A stretch of DNA of 27,922 nucleotides from JAGGTJ01 sp964457545 (GCA_964457545.1 CAYWEN010000021.1:1-27922), one strand, 5' to 3'. Shown: positions 8,476-16,924, numbered from the stretch's first letter. Notes: a model not told the origin generated them from the letters alone. Numbers and translations: made by a program.

Positions 8476-8493
8476 CCGGAAATTGGTTTCCGG
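8476..8493. repeat. Perfect hairpin dyad downstream of the HDOD gene
   Basis: CCGGAAA and TTTCCGG, 7-bp arms, flank a TTGG centre. It lies 13-30 bp beyond the stop codon of the minus-strand HDOD gene and may slow transcription or protect the 3' end. There is no T-run, so it is not a canonical terminator. The rest of 8249-8505 holds no gene. Confidence 0.4.
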
Positions 8494-8505
8494 ACGGGCA
8501 TCATT

Positions 8506-9351
8506 TTATGCAAAAAAGTTCAGATCCCTGAATTCCATATCCACCTTTTCCATGATTTCATGGATAAGATCGGCATCCATCTGCAGGATATTCCAGGCAT
8601 GATCATTTAATGATGGAATCATGTTGTCTCCTCCAGAGCCAAGGTCAAGAGCCCGACATATGATGTCAGAAATATGGACAATTGATATTTCCTGAATAAA
8701 TCTTCCTGTCAGTTCTTTTGCATGGTGCTGGGCAATAACACTTGCTATTTTGGAGGGAAGATTCCATTGTTTTGCCAGCAGTTTCCCTGTATCTGCATGT
8801 GTAAATCCAAAGACCTCCTCTTCAGCCTGAAATATTCGGATTTTTTTCTGGTTTACAAGGGAATATATACGAGAAAAATCATCTGGAAAAAAGAGAGCCT
8901 CAACAACTTTCCCAATATCATGCAAAAGGCCTGCCACAAAGAGTTCTTCCAATTTGTCGTATTTTGTATAGCTGCCAATGATTTTGGCTGCTATGGCACA
9001 CCCTAGTGAATGTTTCCATAACCTTTCCAGATCGTTTTTTATAGCCTTGTTTTTTGTCAAAAAGACATCAAAAATGGACGTGGTAAGCAAAAGATCTCTT
9101 ATGGCATCAAAGCCCAGAAGGACGATTGCACCTGTAACTGTGGATATTTTTTGAGGGAATCCGTAAAAAGACGAGTTTACCAGTTTTAAAAGCCTTGCTG
9201 TTAGGACCTGATCATCAGTTATAATATTGGCAATATCACGGGCAGAAGACTTTGGATTGTTAATCAGTTCGGTTATCTTAAGCACTGTGGTTGGAAGTGT
9301 AGGAAGATCTTCTATGTGCGTAACAATGCGTTCAAGCTTTTTTGAGTTCAT
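8506..9351 (-). CDS. HDOD-domain signalling protein
   Basis: 281-aa protein built almost entirely of an HDOD domain, the regulatory relative of HD phosphohydrolases that normally lacks catalysis. Recognisable family sequences are IEDLPTLPTTVLKITELIN near the N terminus, LTARLLKLVNSSFYGFP at about 50-66, and LFVAGLLHDIGKVV and AQHHA further on. The HD pair in LLHDIGK is retained here, so residual hydrolase activity cannot be excluded. The start is 8 nt after the stop of the upstream small gene, indicating co-transcription and possibly translational coupling; AAGG lies 11 nt before the ATG. HDOD proteins commonly sit in motility, c-di-GMP and stress networks, which agrees with the cheR and kinase genes downstream and the flagellin gene divergent from the group. 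Confidence 0.92.
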   Translation of the reverse strand: MNSKKLERIVTHIEDLPTLPTTVLKITELINNPKSSARDIANIITDDQVLTARLLKLVNSSFYGFPQKISTVTGAIVLLGFDAIRDLLLTTSIFDVFLTKNKAIKNDLERLWKHSLGCAIAAKIIGSYTKYDKLEELFVAGLLHDIGKVVEALFFPDDFSRIYSLVNQKKIRIFQAEEEVFGFTHADTGKLLAKQWNLPSKIASVIAQHHAKELTGRFIQEISIVHISDIICRALDLGSGGDNMIPSLNDHAWNILQMDADLIHEIMEKVDMEFRDLNFFA

Positions 9352-9359
9352 GTAATAAA

Positions 9360-9698
9360 TTACCTTTTTGCTGTAACTCTCTTCTGAATGATATATATTG
9401 CTGCGTCCATGATTTTTTGCATAGCGGGATGTTCCGGTGTTTCTTCAAATTTTCTCATCAACTCTGCCTTGAGTTTCGATACGATATCCTTGTCTGCATC
9501 AGATTCTGTGTCTTTAATACCTTTTTTTTCCCTTTCCTGGTCATATATAGCCACTGAACCCACACCCCATGACCTTAGCATTTTGATGTTAAGGTCTGTC
9601 AATTCAGTGCCTGCATTTAACAGCAAAAGACCCTGTGTGTTGTAAACAGGAGATGCAACTACCATCCCCTGTTGCAGGTCCTTGATCTCTATATTCAT
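9360..9698 (-). CDS. Small GM-motif protein upstream of HDOD
   Basis: 112-aa protein; the ATG at 9698 is preceded by AGGAGG with 6-nt spacing, so the longer frame to 9743 is rejected. Residues 1-50 (IKDLQQGMVVASPVYNTQG, then LLLLNAGTELTDLNIKMLRSWGVGSVAIYD) match the short module found just before the catalytic domain of many HD-GYP and related c-di-GMP proteins (pattern LxxGMxxxxxVYxxxGxLLLxxGTxLTxxxIxxLxxWGIxxVxV). Here it stands alone with a charged helical tail and no phosphodiesterase domain. It is the first gene of the minus-strand signalling run and is divergent from flagellin. It is probably an adaptor or a regulatory partner of the HDOD protein; the function is not known. Confidence 0.82.
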   Translation of the reverse strand: MNIEIKDLQQGMVVASPVYNTQGLLLLNAGTELTDLNIKMLRSWGVGSVAIYDQEREKKGIKDTESDADKDIVSKLKAELMRKFEETPEHPAMQKIMDAAIYIIQKRVTAKR

Positions 9699-9897
9699 TG
9701 TTTGCCTCCTAAGTGTAACCTGAACCGGCATGTCCGGATTCAAGGTGTCCTGGCCAGTTCCGGATATGAAATTTGGTGTCTGGTTTTTAAGTACGTGTGT
9801 TCTGTTGCGGTAAAACGGTAGCTCAGTATGGATACATCCGGGATGTCCTGAGGGAATAAAAACAGTATATTTTTTTTCAGGAGTATCAAAATCATAC

Positions 9898-9925
9898 TAA
9901 AGTGTTTCAGGATTGATGACGATAA
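9898..9925 (+). promoter_or_regulatory. Sigma-28 (FliA) type promoter of flagellin
   Basis: TAAAGTGT (9898-9905) and GACGATAA (9918-9925) each differ by one base from the sigma-28 consensus TAAAGTTT and GCCGATAA. The gap is 12 bp against the usual 11. The predicted start, near 9932, gives a leader of about 67 nt before the flagellin ATG. Late-class flagellar control by FliA/FlgM is expected for this gene. Confidence 0.65.
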
Positions 9926-9998
9926 AATATTCAACAGTAAAAGTGGATGCCTGCAAAGGTGTTTCAGGACAGCAACCAAAAAAAAGGAGGATAAACTC

Positions 9999-10829
9999 AT
10001 GGCATTAGTAATTAATCATAACCTTATGTCGTTAACGGCATTCAACAATCTGACAAGAAGTTATAATTCATTGTCCAAGTCTGTCAACCGTTTATCGTCA
10101 GGCCTGAGGATAAACGGAGCAGCTGATGATGCAGCAGGACTGGCAGTAAGGGAATTGATGCGTTCTGATGTTACTGTTCTTAACCAGGGTGTCAGAAATG
10201 CCAATGATGCAATTTCTATGCTTCAGACCATGGACGGGGCAGCTTCTGTTATTGATGAGAAGCTTATCCGTATGAAAGAACTGGCAGAACAGGCAGCCAC
10301 CGGCACCTATACCTCTGCACAAAGGACCATCATGAACAATGAGTTTAGCCAGATGAGGAATGAAATTGACCGGATTGCAGCTGCTACTGATTTTAATGGT
10401 GTTAAAATGCTGAACTCAAGTGGTTCGGTAACAATCCATTTTGGTACTGGCAATGACAGCTCCGAGGATTATTACAGTGTTAATATGAAGAATTTGACAT
10501 CCGGCTCTAACGGTCTGAATACCACAGGCGTAACCATTGCATCTCAAGCCAGTGCGCAGGCAGCCCTTACCAGGCTGGACAGTGCAATAACCATAAAAGA
10601 TACGGCAAGGGCACACTTTGGTGCGATGATGAACAGGCTTCAGGCTACAGTAACAAACCTTACTATCCAGGCACAGAACATCCAGGCAGCGGAATCCCAG
10701 ATATCTGATGTGGATGTGGCAAGAGAAATGACTACTTTTGTTAATAACCAGATAAAGGCACAAACAGCAACTGCCATGCTTTCCCAGGCAAATATGGTAC
10801 CACAGATGGCCATGAAGCTGATTGGGTAG
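9999..10829 (+). CDS. fliC: Flagellin
   Basis: Filament subunit exported by the flagellar type III system. At 276 aa it is a short flagellin made of the conserved D0/D1 domains only. The N-terminal block MALVINHNLMSLTAFNNL and the LSKSVNRLSSGLRINGAADDAAGLAV helix run to about residue 130. A reduced variable centre (about 140-185) follows, then the C-terminal coiled coil ending SQANMVPQMAMKLIG. The ribosome site is AAGGAGG 7 nt before the ATG. A near-consensus sigma-28 promoter precedes it and a terminator-like hairpin follows, as expected for a highly expressed monocistronic message. fliS and fliD follow on the same strand. The lack of D2/D3 domains implies a thin, smooth filament. Confidence 0.97.
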   Translation: MALVINHNLMSLTAFNNLTRSYNSLSKSVNRLSSGLRINGAADDAAGLAVRELMRSDVTVLNQGVRNANDAISMLQTMDGAASVIDEKLIRMKELAEQAATGTYTSAQRTIMNNEFSQMRNEIDRIAAATDFNGVKMLNSSGSVTIHFGTGNDSSEDYYSVNMKNLTSGSNGLNTTGVTIASQASAQAALTRLDSAITIKDTARAHFGAMMNRLQATVTNLTIQAQNIQAAESQISDVDVAREMTTFVNNQIKAQTATAMLSQANMVPQMAMKLIG

Positions 10830-10877
10830 GCATAGACAAACAAGAATTAAACCAGGCTTATGCCTTGCAGTTTTTTT
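10828..10877 (+). terminator. Terminator-like hairpin after flagellin
   Basis: AGGCATA (10828-10834, overlapping the stop codon) can pair with TATGCCT (10859-10865), with T7 following at 10871-10877. The loop is long (24 nt) and the T-run starts 5 nt after the stem, so termination is probably partial. That would let some transcripts read into fliS. Confidence 0.45.
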
Positions 10878-10918
10878 GATCTGTCTGATTTTTGGAATAA
10901 TATAACGTGAGGTAAGAC

Positions 10919-11344
10919 ATGAATGATATATACTCTGTCTATAAAAAGAATGATATCAGTACGTCAAGTCCGTTAAAAATGGTTCTGATGTTGTATGATG
11001 GTGCAATAACCTTTTTGAAAAAGGCAGTGGAGTTTGCTGAACAGGGCGATATAAAAAACAAGAATATCTATGCAAACAAGGCAAGAGATATAATAGTGGA
11101 GTTCAATAACTCTCTTAATATTCAACAGGGAGGGGAGATAGCCGTAAAATTGCGGAGCCTTTATTTTTTTATGGATCGGCATCTTATGATTTCAAACTGG
11201 AATAATGATATTCAGGGACTTAATGATGTAATAGATCTTATGTCAAATCTCAGGGAAGGTTGGCGGGATGTCTATGAGCAAAAAATAGAAATAGAGGCGC
11301 AATATGATGCAAAAGAGTACCGGACTGCAGGCGTAACAGTTTGA
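10919..11344 (+). CDS. fliS: Flagellar export chaperone FliS
   Basis: 141-aa cytoplasmic chaperone that binds the C-terminal helix of newly made flagellin and prevents premature polymerisation. Family marks: the N-terminal YSVYKKNDISTSSPLKMVLMLYDGAITFLKKA, where family members have Y......SP..Li.mLYdgai..l..A, the four-helix pattern, and RSLYFFMDRHLMISNWNNDI in the middle. GAGG lies 6 nt before the ATG. It sits 89 bp after flagellin and 225 bp before fliD, the usual order. The length is normal for FliS. Confidence 0.96.
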   Translation: MNDIYSVYKKNDISTSSPLKMVLMLYDGAITFLKKAVEFAEQGDIKNKNIYANKARDIIVEFNNSLNIQQGGEIAVKLRSLYFFMDRHLMISNWNNDIQGLNDVIDLMSNLREGWRDVYEQKIEIEAQYDAKEYRTAGVTV

Positions 11345-11569
11345 TAGTCATAATGATGTTTGTGCAACTGTTTGGAGCCTTCCCTGTTGCTTGAAAGGAA
11401 TGGGGAATCGTTTTTGCTTTGGCGGGCATTCATTGTCTCTGCATTATTCATGCTGTGGAAGCCTTAAGGATGGCTTTGATTGGAAAACATATGATGATTA
11501 TGACAGGTGGCATGAGTCTTGCTGCAAAAATAGACCTATAACTATAATTGTCAATTGGAGTGCAGGAAT

Positions 11570-13582
11570 ATGGCTGGTTCCATTTCATTTTTGGGCTTTG
11601 GCAGTGGGCAGGATCTGAACAAGATAGTTGATGCTATGATAAGCGCCAGAAGAACAGCGTACATCAAACCCTTGGAAGACAGAAAGGATAATATCAACAA
11701 TAAGATAGACACTGTGGGGACGGTGGATTCTGCCATGTCTGCATTTTATTCTACATTACGGGGCATGGACCGGATCAATGAGCTGATGGTACGGACTGCA
11801 TCTTCTTCTGATGAAAATGTATTGACCGCATCTGCAACCTCTGACGCAGCACTAAACACACATACGGTTACAGTAAATCAGTTGGCGCAGGCTGCAACAG
11901 AGGTCCATCATGGTATACAGAATGATATTGAGCTTCACAGCGGAGTGACGGATCAAACAGCATCAATTAATGACAGTGGAAGTGATAAAACATTTTCCTA
12001 CAGTTACAATGGCATTACCTCTACCATTACTGTAAGCAATGGTGATTCTTTGCAGGATCTGATGAACGATATAAATAACGCTTCAGACAATCCTGGAGTT
12101 ACTGCCAGTATAGTGACCTCCAACGGTTATGATCATCTTGTTCTGTCGGAAACCAGTCCTGATTCATCTCTGTCCATTACAATAGATCCGAATAGCAATA
12201 TGACCATGAACGGTTCAGATGGCACTACGGATTTTACTGCATCTACCTTTAAACAGACAATAAATGCAAGCGGAACAGACAAGATCTTTCAATTCAAATA
12301 TGGAGACAATGCATCTGTTAATGTGACACTTGTTACGGGCAGCACACTTGAGGATCTGAAAAATCTTATTAATGCAAGCAATGCCGGTGTAAATGCCTCG
12401 ATACTTGATGACGGAAAAACAGGCAGTGGTTCCAGGCATCTTGTACTTTCCGGTGATGATACCGGTTCTGATTACAGTATTGTAATAAATTCCGATTCCG
12501 AAACCACTCTTGATGGCACAGATGGAACAGAAGATTTTAGCAATGCATCAGGAGTGTTTGAGGAAACACAGACTGCCAGTAATGCACAGGTAAGGTTGGA
12601 TGGATATCCTTCAACCGGATGGATAGAGAGATCTTCCAACAGTATATCTGATTTGATTAAAGGGGTTTCCATTAATATAAAAGGCACGGGCAGTTCGGTT
12701 GTAGGGGTTGCCACTGATACTGATGCAGTAGTAAAAAAAATACAGGGATTTGCAGACGCATTCAACAAGGTAAGAACTGCTATAAGGGATGCTACCAAGT
12801 ATGATAAGAATACAAAAGAATCCGGCTCGCTGATTGGAGATACCTCTCTTCAGATTATAAAATCCAGACTGGACAATCTTGTCTCAAATGTAGCACCAGG
12901 ATTCTCTGATCCCGACGACGTATATACCAACCTTGAACAGATAGGTTTTTCTACAGATACCTTGGAAGGATCTGAAACTGAGGGACTGCTGAAACTGGAT
13001 ACCTCTGAGCTCGAAAATGTGCTTAAAAGCAATCCTGATGCAGTTGCCAGACTGTTTTCTTCCTACTTTGACGGGGTTACGGATGATAATAGGGTAAGTT
13101 TTGCAAGCAGTCTGGATACAGCTACCCCCGGGGTTTACCAGGTTGAGATTGATACGGACAGTGGGAAGGGACGTTTCAGGCTTGATAACGGTGATTGGGG
13201 TGATTGGGTAAGCCTTGGCGGAAGCAGTGGCAATTATACCCTTACAGGTATGACAGGCCCGGAAGCTGGTATTGCATTAAATATAACATATGCCGCTGGA
13301 ACAGGCACACACACTGCAGAATTGAGATTAAGAAACGGTATCGCGACCTCAATGGGCAGTGAAATGTATGATCTTATGAGCTCAAGCGGTCCCATAAACA
13401 GTCTGAAGAAAAACTACAATAACGTCATAGATAATCTTGACGATAGAATAGCGGCTGAAGAAGACAGACTGAAAGTTTATGAAAATATGCTGAAAAAAAG
13501 ATTTGCCCAGTTGGATGCCTATATATCCCGTATGACACAGATCAGTCAGGGATTCAGCGCCATGGTGCCAAAGCAGGAATAA
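11570..13582 (+). CDS. fliD: Flagellar hook-associated protein 2 (filament cap) FliD
   Basis: Filament-cap protein that assists flagellin folding and insertion at the growing tip. I place the start at ATG 11570 (MAGSISFLGFGSGQDLNKIVD), preceded by GGAG 9 nt upstream; the frame is open to 11555. The product is 670 aa, longer than the common 450-480. FliD_N occupies about 10-110 and the FliD_C region about 340-660, with a terminal coiled coil (LDDRIAAEEDRLKVYENML). Between them are two tandem flagellin_IN-type repeats (about 140-225 and 237-325). Both run TF.Y.Y, SL.DL...IN, V.ASI, HLVLS and end in GTDGT-like DF. A further beta-rich insertion near 515-600 adds length. The enlarged outer domains may be adhesive or antigenic. 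The 225 bp after fliS carry no convincing gene. Confidence 0.95.
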   Translation: MAGSISFLGFGSGQDLNKIVDAMISARRTAYIKPLEDRKDNINNKIDTVGTVDSAMSAFYSTLRGMDRINELMVRTASSSDENVLTASATSDAALNTHTVTVNQLAQAATEVHHGIQNDIELHSGVTDQTASINDSGSDKTFSYSYNGITSTITVSNGDSLQDLMNDINNASDNPGVTASIVTSNGYDHLVLSETSPDSSLSITIDPNSNMTMNGSDGTTDFTASTFKQTINASGTDKIFQFKYGDNASVNVTLVTGSTLEDLKNLINASNAGVNASILDDGKTGSGSRHLVLSGDDTGSDYSIVINSDSETTLDGTDGTEDFSNASGVFEETQTASNAQVRLDGYPSTGWIERSSNSISDLIKGVSINIKGTGSSVVGVATDTDAVVKKIQGFADAFNKVRTAIRDATKYDKNTKESGSLIGDTSLQIIKSRLDNLVSNVAPGFSDPDDVYTNLEQIGFSTDTLEGSETEGLLKLDTSELENVLKSNPDAVARLFSSYFDGVTDDNRVSFASSLDTATPGVYQVEIDTDSGKGRFRLDNGDWGDWVSLGGSSGNYTLTGMTGPEAGIALNITYAAGTGTHTAELRLRNGIATSMGSEMYDLMSSSGPINSLKKNYNNVIDNLDDRIAAEEDRLKVYENMLKKRFAQLDAYISRMTQISQGFSAMVPKQE

Positions 13583-14110
13583 ATTTCGGTTTGTTGTCGC
13601 AGGATGCCCGATTAAAAAAGATCTAAGATTTAATTGCAGACACATATTGGGCCAAAAGGGGCATTGACTGAGTGCCCCGGTTTCAAACTCCATGCTAATC
13701 ATGGTTTGGAAAAATATTCTGGTCCGCAGATCAAACTCATTCCAAATAATCTCATATCTTGTTTATCCTTCCTTTGTACTCAGCAATTCTGTACTAAAAA
13801 CCAGATAGAATGCTGTTTTTCTGTAACATATCCTGGGCTTTTGCAGTGGGGTAAGACAGGGCAATCTGTGGAATTCTTCCACAAGGCCTCAGTTAATCCT
13901 TTGGCTTGAAATTGATGTATGTTGCAAGAGCTGTTTGTACTTTGTTGTTTGCAGGCCGGTTTTAAGTGCTGTAAGCTGGTTTTTTATGATTGCATTAAAC
14001 ATTCAGGGGATGTTTACAGGGCTTTTGACGAACTGTTTGAACTATGATAAAGATTATATACCTTGGTAATATGGGTATTCTTTTAAACACTACAGGAGAG
14101 ATCAGTAATT
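13583..14110. other. Gene-free stretch after fliD
   Basis: 528 bp with no gene I can support. A small dyad GGGGCA/TGCCCC (13658-13678) could form a hairpin but lacks a T-run. A promoter for the DUF1992-purB pair is expected in the right half. TTGACG at about 14022 is a possible -35, but there is no matching -10 at the proper distance. Confidence 0.45.
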
Positions 14111-14485
14111 ATGTATGCTTTTCAGGAAGTAGTTGAAAGAAAGATAAAAGAGGCACAGGAAAGAGGAGATTTTGATAATCTTGAAGGCAGTCACAAACCT
14201 GTAATTATAGAGGATGACAGTCACATACCTGAGGATCTGCGTTTGGCATACAAGGTACTCAAAAATGCCGGCTGCTTGCCACCTGAAATGGAACTGAAAA
14301 AAGAGATCAGACGGGTGGAGGATCTGCTTGAATCCGTTCCTGATGAACAGGAAAGGTATCGACACATGAAAAGACTCAATCTTATGATTGCCAAGCTGAA
14401 CATGATGGGCAAGGGCTCTCCTCTGTTGGAAGATACCGAGTATTATTATTACAGGGTGTTGGAAAAAACACAGAAACGGAGATAG
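14111..14485 (+). CDS. DUF1992 (DnaJ-C28-like) family protein
   Basis: 124-aa protein of the DUF1992 family (YhdN and the eukaryotic DNAJC28 conserved domain, without a J domain). Typical parts are AFQEVVERKIKEAQERGDFDN at the N terminus, a helix near PEDLRLAYKVLKNAGCLPPE (about 41-60) and EMELKKEIRRVEDLL. These fit the family pattern .i.e..I..A...G.Fd.l.g.gkpl......vp...r.a.kiLkna...P. AGGAGAG lies 9 nt before the ATG. It is 6 nt from purB, so the two are co-transcribed. The biochemical function of the family is not established. Confidence 0.9.
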   Translation: MYAFQEVVERKIKEAQERGDFDNLEGSHKPVIIEDDSHIPEDLRLAYKVLKNAGCLPPEMELKKEIRRVEDLLESVPDEQERYRHMKRLNLMIAKLNMMGKGSPLLEDTEYYYYRVLEKTQKRR

Positions 14486-14491
14486 AAAAAG

Positions 14492-15787
14492 ATGATTGCG
14501 AGATATACACGTCCTGAGATGGGTCAGATATGGAGCGATGAAAACCGGTACAGAAAATGGCTTGAGGTTGAACTGGCTGCATGCGAGGCAATGACAGAAG
14601 AGGGGATAGTTCCTGTAAAGGCCATGCAAACAATTCGGGAAAAGGCAGATTTTTCTGTGGATCGCATCCTTGAAATTGAAAAGGAAACAAGACACGATGT
14701 TATTGCCTTTATAACCAATCTGGAAGAAAAAATAGGGCCTGATTCAAGATATGTACATCTTGGCCTTACATCTTCGGATATTCTTGATACAAGTTTTGCC
14801 CTTCTTCTGAAAGATGCCCTTGATATGATTATTGCTGGTGTTAAGTCTATGATGAAGGTCATAAAGGAGAGGGCATTTGAACACAAGTATACTGTCATGA
14901 TTGGCAGATCACATGGGATACATGCCGAACCTATAACATTCGGTCTCAAACTGGCGGTATGGTATTCTGAAATGAAGCGGAATATGAAAAGATTGAAAGA
15001 TGCTTTTGAGATGATAGGTTATGGCAAACTGTCAGGAGCAGTAGGTACTTTTGCCAATGTGTCTCCAGAGGTGGAGGCTTTGGCAATGAAAAAGCTGGGG
15101 CTTAAACCTGCAGAGATATCAACACAGATTGTTCAGCGTGATCGTCATGCCCAGTTTTTTACATCGCTGGCGATTCTTGCAGGTACAATGGAAAAGATAT
15201 CTTTTGAGATACGGCATTTGCAAAGAACTGAGGTTCTTGAAGTAGAAGAACCTTTTGCCAAGGGCCAGAAAGGTTCTTCAGCCATGCCGCACAAGAAAAA
15301 CCCCATAGGTGCGGAGAATATATGTGGTCTTGCAAGAGTTGTTCGGTCAAACTGTCTTGCTGCAATGGAGAACATGCCTCTATGGCATGAAAGGGATATA
15401 AGCCATTCTTCTGTTGAGAGAATAATTGGCCCTGACAGCACCATACTTGTTGATTATATGCTTCACAGACTGTGTGGCATATTAAAGGGCATGGTGGTTC
15501 ATTCCGATCGTATGATGGAAAACCTTAACAGAACAAAAGGTCTTATATTTTCTCAGCAGATTCTTGTTGCATTGGCAAAAAAAGGTGTAGCAAGACAGGA
15601 TGCCTATGTTATGGTGCAGAAAAGTGCCCTTGAGGTTTGGGAAAGTGATGCTGATTTCAAGACTCTTATCCTCAATGATAGGGATATAGGGAAATTTCTT
15701 GACAGAGATGAGATAGAGAATCTGTTCAGTATTGATTTTCATCTGAAACACGTTGATACCATATTTGAAAGAGTCTTTGAGAAATAA
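14492..15787 (+). CDS. purB: Adenylosuccinate lyase
   Basis: Cleaves SAICAR to AICAR and adenylosuccinate to AMP, both with release of fumarate, in purine biosynthesis. The 431-aa length is that of the short (Bacillus/Thermotoga-type) PurB. The fumarase/aspartase superfamily signature SSAMPHKKNPIGAENICG lies near residues 262-279. LGLTSSDILDT (about 89-99) and the catalytic-His segment GRSHGIHAEPITFG (about 137-150) are present, and the HERDISHSSVERI segment is at about 298-310. GGAG lies 10 nt before the ATG, overlapping the end of the DUF1992 gene. No other pur gene is nearby, so this is a dispersed purine gene. Confidence 0.97.
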   Translation: MIARYTRPEMGQIWSDENRYRKWLEVELAACEAMTEEGIVPVKAMQTIREKADFSVDRILEIEKETRHDVIAFITNLEEKIGPDSRYVHLGLTSSDILDTSFALLLKDALDMIIAGVKSMMKVIKERAFEHKYTVMIGRSHGIHAEPITFGLKLAVWYSEMKRNMKRLKDAFEMIGYGKLSGAVGTFANVSPEVEALAMKKLGLKPAEISTQIVQRDRHAQFFTSLAILAGTMEKISFEIRHLQRTEVLEVEEPFAKGQKGSSAMPHKKNPIGAENICGLARVVRSNCLAAMENMPLWHERDISHSSVERIIGPDSTILVDYMLHRLCGILKGMVVHSDRMMENLNRTKGLIFSQQILVALAKKGVARQDAYVMVQKSALEVWESDADFKTLILNDRDIGKFLDRDEIENLFSIDFHLKHVDTIFERVFEK

Positions 15788-15836
15788 TCAGTTGTATGGC
15801 GCTGTTACTGTTTAGAGGTGTTTGCAGGGTATCCGG

Positions 15837-15939
15837 TTTTGCCCGGGTCCTGTGCCTGTGATATGAAGACCAAAGAGTCAGGCGTAGAAATATATGTTTC
15901 CAGGCCTCAGATTTGAGGCTGATGCGCAGCCGGGCAAAA
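15837..15939. repeat. 103-bp stem-closed element between convergent genes
   Basis: A perfect 10-bp inverted repeat TTTTGCCCGG (15837-15846) / CCGGGCAAAA (15930-15939) closes an 83-nt interval. That interval contains a further perfect hairpin GCCTCA-GATT-TGAGGC at 15904-15919. purB ends 49 bp to the left and a minus-strand gene ends 117 bp to the right, so it may be the 3' structure of either message or a small RNA. It has no T-run of its own and matches no RNA family I recognise. Confidence 0.4.
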
Positions 15940-16056
15940 ATGTGCGGGTATGATTCAAGGGCACTACTGGTGTATGCTGGTAAGGTTTGTGCCTCCTGTT
16001 CCTAAAAACAGAAGATATTTTATCTGTTAGTCTGCTCACAGGATATTTGGATCCTT

Positions 16057-16332
16057 TTATGCACTCTTGTTTTTTCCCCCTTCTTCTTCAAGAAATAATT
16101 CCGTCATTTTCTCTTTGATTTCATCAATAATTTCATGAAACCATAACACATCATCCATGGTAAGCCTTCCAGGTTTTGTTTTTCCTTCTGTTCCGTCCTT
16201 TTTTGTGTAAATGCGGGGCCCTATCTGCAATTTTGGGTCCCCCTCACCATAACGGTATATGGATACAGTTAATCCTGTTTCGTCATTTTCCCATGAAACA
16301 AGAACCTGATCTTTTGATGCGTCATATGCCAT
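16057..16332 (-). CDS. Small conserved protein, possible PC4-like fold
   Basis: 91-aa acidic/basic protein; AGGAGG lies 6 nt before the ATG, which supports expression. The sequence DQVLVSWENDETGLTVSIYR, then GDPKLQIGPR, KPGRLTMDDVLWFHEII and a lysine/glutamate-rich tail follows the strand-strand-strand-strand-helix plan of the single-stranded DNA-binding transcriptional coactivator PC4/YdbC family (pattern ..v..W......l.i......g..kpGr.lt..e...l...i.ei). The resemblance is by eye and weak. If right, it would bind single-stranded DNA or RNA; if not, it is a hypothetical protein. It is convergent with purB and monocistronic. Confidence 0.75.
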   Translation of the reverse strand: MAYDASKDQVLVSWENDETGLTVSIYRYGEGDPKLQIGPRIYTKKDGTEGKTKPGRLTMDDVLWFHEIIDEIKEKMTELFLEEEGGKNKSA

Positions 16333-16871
16333 GCCGGTCCTCCTGTGCTGGTGGTTTTCTGAAAGGTTTTTTTGATGAACACATAATTTCGGGACATTAT
16401 GAAATATCCATGTCTTGGTACATGTATGGCGTTAAGCGTTGCATTGCAGTGGATGTCTGTTTGCAGGACAAGATATTTTGCATGGATTCAATCTGTCTGT
16501 AAAATGATATTGCTGACTGTTTACGTGAAAGTTCTTCATGCAGACGGGTATGTACTGTCTGGTACAGTGCCTTCATTGTTTGTTGTGCTGGTAAGGCAAG
16601 TCCAGCAACGCTGGTTTGTAAGATTTGTCATGCTCACTGATTTTTATGCGGGTGCAATTTGCAGGAGTTGTTTGCAGAACACCTTGAAAAAACCATATAG
16701 CAGCTTTTTACGTAACCGTCGACAATAATTTTTACGGCCAGGGAGATAAACCCTTGTAAGGATCAGGCCCCCTTACAGTTTGAACAGGTGGTTTTGTCTC
16801 TGTAATTCTGAATTCCGGATGAAGGTCATATGAAATAACGTACTGAAAAAATTTATATACGAATTTTTTTG

Positions 16872-16900
16872 TTGACAATAAAAAAACATGGGAATACGAT
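16872..16900 (+). promoter_or_regulatory. Sigma-70-type promoter of the reductase locus
   Basis: TTGACA (16872-16877), a 17-bp spacer and TACGAT (16895-16900). The predicted start is near 16907, which falls inside the FNR-type box, so a bound regulator would repress this promoter. A second possible -10, TATACA (16940-16945), has no good -35 box but lies where an activator on that box would act. Confidence 0.6.
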
Positions 16901-16901
16901 G

Positions 16902-16924
16902 CTTGATATGGATCAAATATCAAG
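16902..16924. promoter_or_regulatory. FNR/CRP-type operator
   Basis: TTGATATGGATCAA (16903-16916) is an exact match to the FNR consensus TTGAT-N4-ATCAA. A wider dyad CTTGATAT (16902-16909) / ATATCAAG (16917-16924) overlaps it and supplies a third half-site. Two modes are possible. One is repression of the promoter at 16872-16900, whose start it covers. The other is class II activation of a start near 16952, since the centre at 16909.5 is about 42 bp upstream of it and TATACA at 16940-16945 would be the -10. Confidence 0.65.

Noticed and set aside
11391..11618. 75-codon frame between fliS and fliD
   Set aside because: It overlaps the start of fliD in another frame and has no convincing start signal. 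A different frame ending near 11542 is open but lacks a proper start codon.
13634..13909. 91-codon plus-strand frame after fliD
   Set aside because: No ribosome site, cysteine-rich random-looking product, no recognisable family, and no operon context.
14102..14695. 197-codon minus-strand frame opposite DUF1992 and purB
   Set aside because: It is the antisense shadow of two well-recognised genes, and its translation has no family pattern and no ribosome site.
16399..16728. 109-codon plus-strand frame upstream of the reductase locus
   Set aside because: No ribosome site and a composition typical of non-coding DNA (many Cys, Val and Arg without pattern).
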